Below, piece by piece: positions 5,625 to 7,541 of a stretch of 7,541 nucleotides of DNA. The stretch is from the NCBI GenBank assembly GCA_035559315.1, contig DATMBJ010000238.1:1-7541 (forward strand), in the 5' to 3' direction. Within the stretch, counting starts at the first letter, position 1, and the number at the start of each line of letters is the position of its first letter. The stretch is from DATLZM01 sp035559315. GTDB lineage: Bacteria; Actinomycetota; UBA4738; HRBIN12. The position numbers and the translations under genes were made by a program. The notes under the pieces were generated by a model. That model was not told where the DNA came from. It saw only the letters and a program-made list of their open reading frames with translations, and ran no database searches.

Positions 5625-6074
5625 TCACACGTCGGGGTCGAGCGGCGTCTCCTCCTCCGGGGCCGCGGCCCCCACCGGGACCCGCTCGGACCAGTCCGAG
5701 CCGCTCCGGGTCTGCCGCTCGACCTTCGCCGTCGCCCACCGGAGCGACGGCCCGACCTCGTCGGCCTCGATCTCCACGGTGGTCCGCTTCTCGCCGTCCT
5801 GCGTCTCCCACGAACGCCACTGGAGCCGCCCCGCGACCACCACGCGGGTGCCTCGGGTGAGCGACTCCGCGATGTTCTCGGCCAGGCTCCGCCACGCGTT
5901 CACCGTGAAGTACGACGTGTCCCCGTCCTTCCACTGCCCCGCCTCGTCGCGGAACCGGCGGTTCACGGCGACGCGGAACTTGCAGACGGCCGCGCCGTTC
6001 GGCGTGTACCGGAGCTCCGGGTCGTCGGTCAGGTTCCCGACGATGATCACTTGGTTGTCGCTCGCCATCTCCAT
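5625..6074 (-). CDS. ssb: Single-stranded DNA-binding protein with short, atypical tail
   Basis: SSB coats single-stranded DNA during replication and repair and recruits partner proteins through its C-terminal tip. The OB-fold spans about residues 3-115 (QVIIVGNLTDDPELRYTP, then LAENIAESLTRGTRVVVAGRL, then EADEVGPSLRWATAKV). The total is 149 aa, with only about 34 residues after the OB-fold, much shorter than the Gly-rich linker of many actinobacterial SSBs. The end is EEETPLDPDV rather than the usual DDDIPF/DDEPPF; EEETPL may be a degenerate tip followed by four extra residues. I chose the ATG at 6074 because AGAGG lies five bases upstream; the ATG at 6068 (MASDNQ) is equally possible from the family's usual N-terminus. 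It sits between rpsF and rpsR, the normal place for the housekeeping ssb. Confidence 0.95.
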   Translation of the reverse strand: MEMASDNQVIIVGNLTDDPELRYTPNGAAVCKFRVAVNRRFRDEAGQWKDGDTSYFTVNAWRSLAENIAESLTRGTRVVVAGRLQWRSWETQDGEKRTTVEIEADEVGPSLRWATAKVERQTRSGSDWSERVPVGAAAPEEETPLDPDV

Positions 6075-6092
6075 CACCACCTCTCCCCGACG

Positions 6093-6124
6093 CTCCCCGC
6101 CGGGGGATGGCGCCCGCCGGGGAG
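6093..6124 (-). other. GC-rich inverted repeat between rpsF and ssb
   Basis: CTCCCCG (6093-6099) and CGGGGAG (6118-6124) are perfect inverted arms inside the 68-bp rpsF-ssb gap, with further GC-rich pairing possible between them. There is no T-run, so it may tune ssb expression or RNA stability rather than end the operon. GC-rich arms of this length are not rare here, so confidence is low. Confidence 0.3.
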
Positions 6125-6142
6125 GGGGAAGGACCCGCACCG

Positions 6143-6433
6143 CTACGCCGCCCGCACCACGACCTTGTGCCGGAGCACCTCGTCGGCCAGGGAGAGCGTC
6201 CGATCGAGCTCCGCGATGGCCCCCGGCTCGGCCTTGAAGGTCACGACCAGGTAGTACCCCTCGGTCTGCTTGGCGATGGGGTAGGCGAGCCGCTTCCGGC
6301 CCCACCGGTCGAGGCCGGAGATCTCGCCCCCGCCCCGCTCCTGGAGGACCTTCGTGATGCGATCGACGACCCCGCCCACGACCGACTCGTCCGCGTCGGC
6401 GGGCAGGATGCACATGACCTCGTACTGCCGCAA
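6143..6433 (-). CDS. rpsF: Small ribosomal subunit protein bS6, TTG start
   Basis: bS6 binds 16S rRNA on the 30S platform as a dimer with bS18. The 96-aa product reads (M)RQYEVMCIL at the N-terminus, matching the usual MRxYExMxIL opening of the family. It continues with GLDRWGRKRLAYPIAKQTEGYY (40-61), the conserved central part, and ends with LRHKVVVRAA. The start is the TTG at 6433, because it restores the family N-terminus and has a strong GGAGG ribosome site ending five bases upstream (6444-6439 on the minus strand). The later ATG at 6415 would remove the first beta strand. It is the first gene of the minus-strand cluster, divergent from panB across a 171-bp intergenic region that carries an inverted-repeat leader and a -10 candidate. 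Confidence 0.96.
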   Translation of the reverse strand: MRQYEVMCILPADADESVVGGVVDRITKVLQERGGGEISGLDRWGRKRLAYPIAKQTEGYYLVVTFKAEPGAIAELDRTLSLADEVLRHKVVVRAA

Positions 6434-6447
6434 CCCACCTCCTCTGG

Positions 6448-6489
6448 TCTGGACGGCCCCCTCGGGGGGAGCAGGAGTGGACGTCCAGA
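6448..6489 (-). promoter_or_regulatory. rpsF: Nested inverted repeat in the rpsF leader, possible bS6:bS18 control site
   Basis: TCTGGACG (6448-6455) and CGTCCAGA (6482-6489) are perfect 8-bp outer arms. Inside them CCCCC (6457-6461) and GGGGG (6464-6468) make an inner stem. On the minus strand the structure ends four bases before the rpsF ribosome site, and CCG follows the inner stem on its 3' side. Known rpsF leaders in several bacteria bind the S6:S18 dimer through a structured element with a CCG. This is a resemblance only; if transcription starts near 6482 the outer stem would be incomplete. Confidence 0.35.
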
Positions 6490-6494
6490 GTGTA
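6489..6494 (-). promoter_or_regulatory. Possible -10 element for the rpsF operon
   Basis: TACACT on the minus strand (AGTGTA on the plus) lies about 56 bp before the rpsF start codon, predicting a leader of roughly 50 nt. It is identical to the hexamer before tRNA-Gly. No good TTGACA-like -35 box is seen at the expected distance. Confidence 0.35.
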
Positions 6495-6548
6495 CCGGCT
6501 CTCCCGAGGGGCGACCCTAGCACCCCCCACCGACATCCGGGGCGGCCG

Positions 6549-6554
6549 TAGACT
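6549..6554 (+). promoter_or_regulatory. Possible -10 element for panB
   Basis: TAGACT fits TAnnnT and lies 51 bp before the panB ATG, predicting a leader of about 44 nt that contains the GTGCAC repeat and the ribosome site. No clear -35 box is present. Confidence 0.35.
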
Positions 6555-6567
6555 TGCCCCGACAGCC

Positions 6568-6582
6568 GTGCACTCCGTGCAC
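6568..6582 (+). promoter_or_regulatory. GTGCAC-TCC-GTGCAC dyad in the panB leader
   Basis: Two copies of the self-complementary hexamer GTGCAC are separated by 3 bp, so the element is both a direct and an inverted repeat. It lies just upstream of the AAGGAGG ribosome site (6590-6596). It could be an operator or a small RNA hairpin affecting panB translation; the sequence does not decide. Confidence 0.35.
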
Positions 6583-6604
6583 CCGAGGGAAGGAGGCGCG
6601 AGCG

Positions 6605-7390
6605 ATGCCAGTCACCGTCCACGACCTGCGGGCGTGGAAGGAGGCGGGCCGGCGGTTCGTGATGCTCACCGCCTACGACACGCCGACCGCCAGGATCCTC
6701 GACGAGGCCGGGATCCCCGTGCTCCTGGTGGGGGACTCCGTGGGGAACAACGTCCTCGGCTACGACACCACGCTCCCGGTCACGATGGAGGAGATGCTCC
6801 ACCACACCCGGGCCGTCGCCCGCGGCGCGCGGAACGCCATGGTCGTCGGGGACATGCCGTTCGGTTCGTACCAGCCGAGCCTGGAGGAGGGGATCCGCAA
6901 CGCGGTCGCGTTCGTGAAGGCCGGCGCCCACGCCGTGAAGATCGAGGGCGCCCAGGTGGAGCTCACGCACCGCCTCACCGACCTCGGGATCCCGGTGATG
7001 GGCCACATCGGGCTCACGCCGCAGTTCGTCCACGCGATGGGCGGCTACCGGGTCCAGGGGCGGACCGAGGAGGCCGCCCTCCGCCTCCGCGAGCAGGCCG
7101 ACGCCCTGGAGAAGGCCGGGGTGTTCAGCATCGTCCTGGAGGGGATGCCCTCGCAGGTCGGGCGGGCCATCACCGAGGCCGTCCGGGTCCCCACCATCGG
7201 GATCGGGGCCGGGCCGCACTGCGACGCGCAGGTCCTCGTGGTCCACGACCTCCTGGGGCTCAACGAGCGCCTCCCCCGCTTCGCCAAGGCCTACGCGGAC
7301 CTCCGCGGCGCGATCGCCGAGGCCGCCCGGGCCTTCGCCCGGGAGGTCGAGGAGGGGAACTTCCCCGACGCCGCGCATTCCTACGAGTGA
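6605..7390 (+). CDS. panB: 3-methyl-2-oxobutanoate hydroxymethyltransferase (ketopantoate synthesis)
   Basis: PanB adds a hydroxymethyl group from 5,10-methylenetetrahydrofolate to 2-oxoisovalerate, giving ketopantoate, the first committed step to pantothenate and coenzyme A. The 261-aa length is typical. Family motifs are LTAYD (21-25), VGDSVGNNVLGYDTT (42-56, Mg ligand D44), VGDMPFGSYQ (81-90, Mg ligand D83), VKIEG (111-115, E114), GHIGLTPQ (133-140), the catalytic Glu of LEGMP (E179) and IGIGAG (198-203). The C-terminus GNFPDAAHSYE is as expected. The ATG at 6605 has AAGGAGG eight bases upstream; 17 in-frame codons before it look untranslated. It is divergent from rpsF. No other pan gene is visible. 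The sequence shows no anomaly, and the call is secure. Confidence 0.97.
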   Translation: MPVTVHDLRAWKEAGRRFVMLTAYDTPTARILDEAGIPVLLVGDSVGNNVLGYDTTLPVTMEEMLHHTRAVARGARNAMVVGDMPFGSYQPSLEEGIRNAVAFVKAGAHAVKIEGAQVELTHRLTDLGIPVMGHIGLTPQFVHAMGGYRVQGRTEEAALRLREQADALEKAGVFSIVLEGMPSQVGRAITEAVRVPTIGIGAGPHCDAQVLVVHDLLGLNERLPRFAKAYADLRGAIAEAARAFAREVEEGNFPDAAHSYE

Positions 7391-7401
7391 CCTCCACGCG
7401 A

Positions 7402-7407
7402 TACGCT
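7402..7407 (+). promoter_or_regulatory. Possible -10 element for the gene at 7415
   Basis: TACGCT (TAnnnT) ends eight bases before the GTG at 7415, so transcription would begin at or one base before the start codon. This would make a leaderless message, which is common in actinobacteria and would explain the absence of a ribosome site. No strong -35 box is seen. Confidence 0.3.
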
Positions 7408-7414
7408 CGCGCCG

Positions 7415-7541
7415 GTGGGAGGGAGCGAGGGGAGCCGCTGGGCCCTCGTCGCCCGGGCCGTGGTGACCGCGTCGCTCGCGGGCGCCCTCGCGGCCGGGCT
7501 CGCGGGCGCGCCGGGGGTCGCCGCCGCGGCGTCCGCCCTCG
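7415..7541 (+). CDS. N-terminus of a putative exported or membrane protein, truncated
   Basis: An open frame of 42 codons starts at GTG 7415 and runs off the window without a stop. The visible product begins MGGSEGSRWALVARA and has a positively charged n-region (R8, R14), then an Ala/Leu/Val-rich stretch of about 25 residues ending near GVAAAASAL. This looks like a Sec signal peptide with possible AxA-type cleavage, or a first membrane helix. The codons are strongly G/C-ending, like the neighbouring genes. The GTG lies 24 bp after the panB stop with no ribosome site, so it may be leaderless or coupled to panB. The family cannot be recognised from this fragment, and a chance high-GC reading frame is possible. 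Confidence 0.5.
   Translation, partial: MGGSEGSRWALVARAVVTASLAGALAAGLAGAPGVAAAASAL

Noticed and set aside
4885..5934. Extended rplI frame upstream through rpsR and ssb
   Set aside because: Residues before the ATG at 5334 are out-of-frame translation of rpsR and ssb; bL9 is complete from that ATG.
6143..7378. 411-codon minus-strand frame covering panB and rpsF
   Set aside because: Only its last 96 codons, from the TTG at 6433, are real (rpsF); the upstream part is antisense to panB.

Overview
The window is a GC-rich bacterial chromosome segment that looks actinobacterial (Actinomycetota). The reasons are the gene order rpsF-ssb-rpsR-rplI-dnaB, a bS18 core and an SSB OB-fold resembling mycobacterial versions, near-exclusive G/C-ending codons, and GTG/TTG starts. 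Genus or class cannot be assigned from the sequence alone.

Layout, left to right. Positions 1-971 (minus) hold trpD, lacking its C-terminus at the window edge. Positions 1089-1159 (plus) hold tRNA-Gly(CCC), followed by a strong hairpin. Positions 6433 down to 1151 (minus) form one long replication/translation cluster: rpsF (TTG start), ssb, rpsR, rplI, a 283-bp gap, dnaB, and nth, which overlaps dnaB by 11 nt. The dnaB gene carries an in-frame 420-aa intein with an apparently intact LAGLIDADG homing endonuclease. On the plus strand, panB (6605-7390) diverges from rpsF, and a truncated gene for a putative exported or membrane protein starts at 7415 and leaves the window.

How the genes fit together: bS6, bS18 and bL9 are ribosomal proteins co-transcribed with single-stranded DNA-binding protein and, further downstream, the replicative helicase and a base-excision-repair glycosylase/lyase. 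This ties translation capacity to replication and repair. DnaB becomes functional only after the intein splices itself out. The rplI-dnaB gap contains a dense group of DnaA-box-like 9-mers, suggesting that DnaA binds in front of the helicase gene. trpD and panB are ordinary biosynthetic genes (tryptophan; pantothenate/CoA).

The most interesting items are the intein and its exact insertion point, the DnaA-box-like cluster before dnaB, an odd Nth C-terminal tail that reads through a hairpin and a tandem repeat and stops inside the tRNA gene on the opposite strand, an SSB lacking the canonical acidic-Phe tip, and a possible bS6:bS18 autoregulatory leader upstream of rpsF. I see no CRISPR array, insertion sequence, prophage or defence locus.
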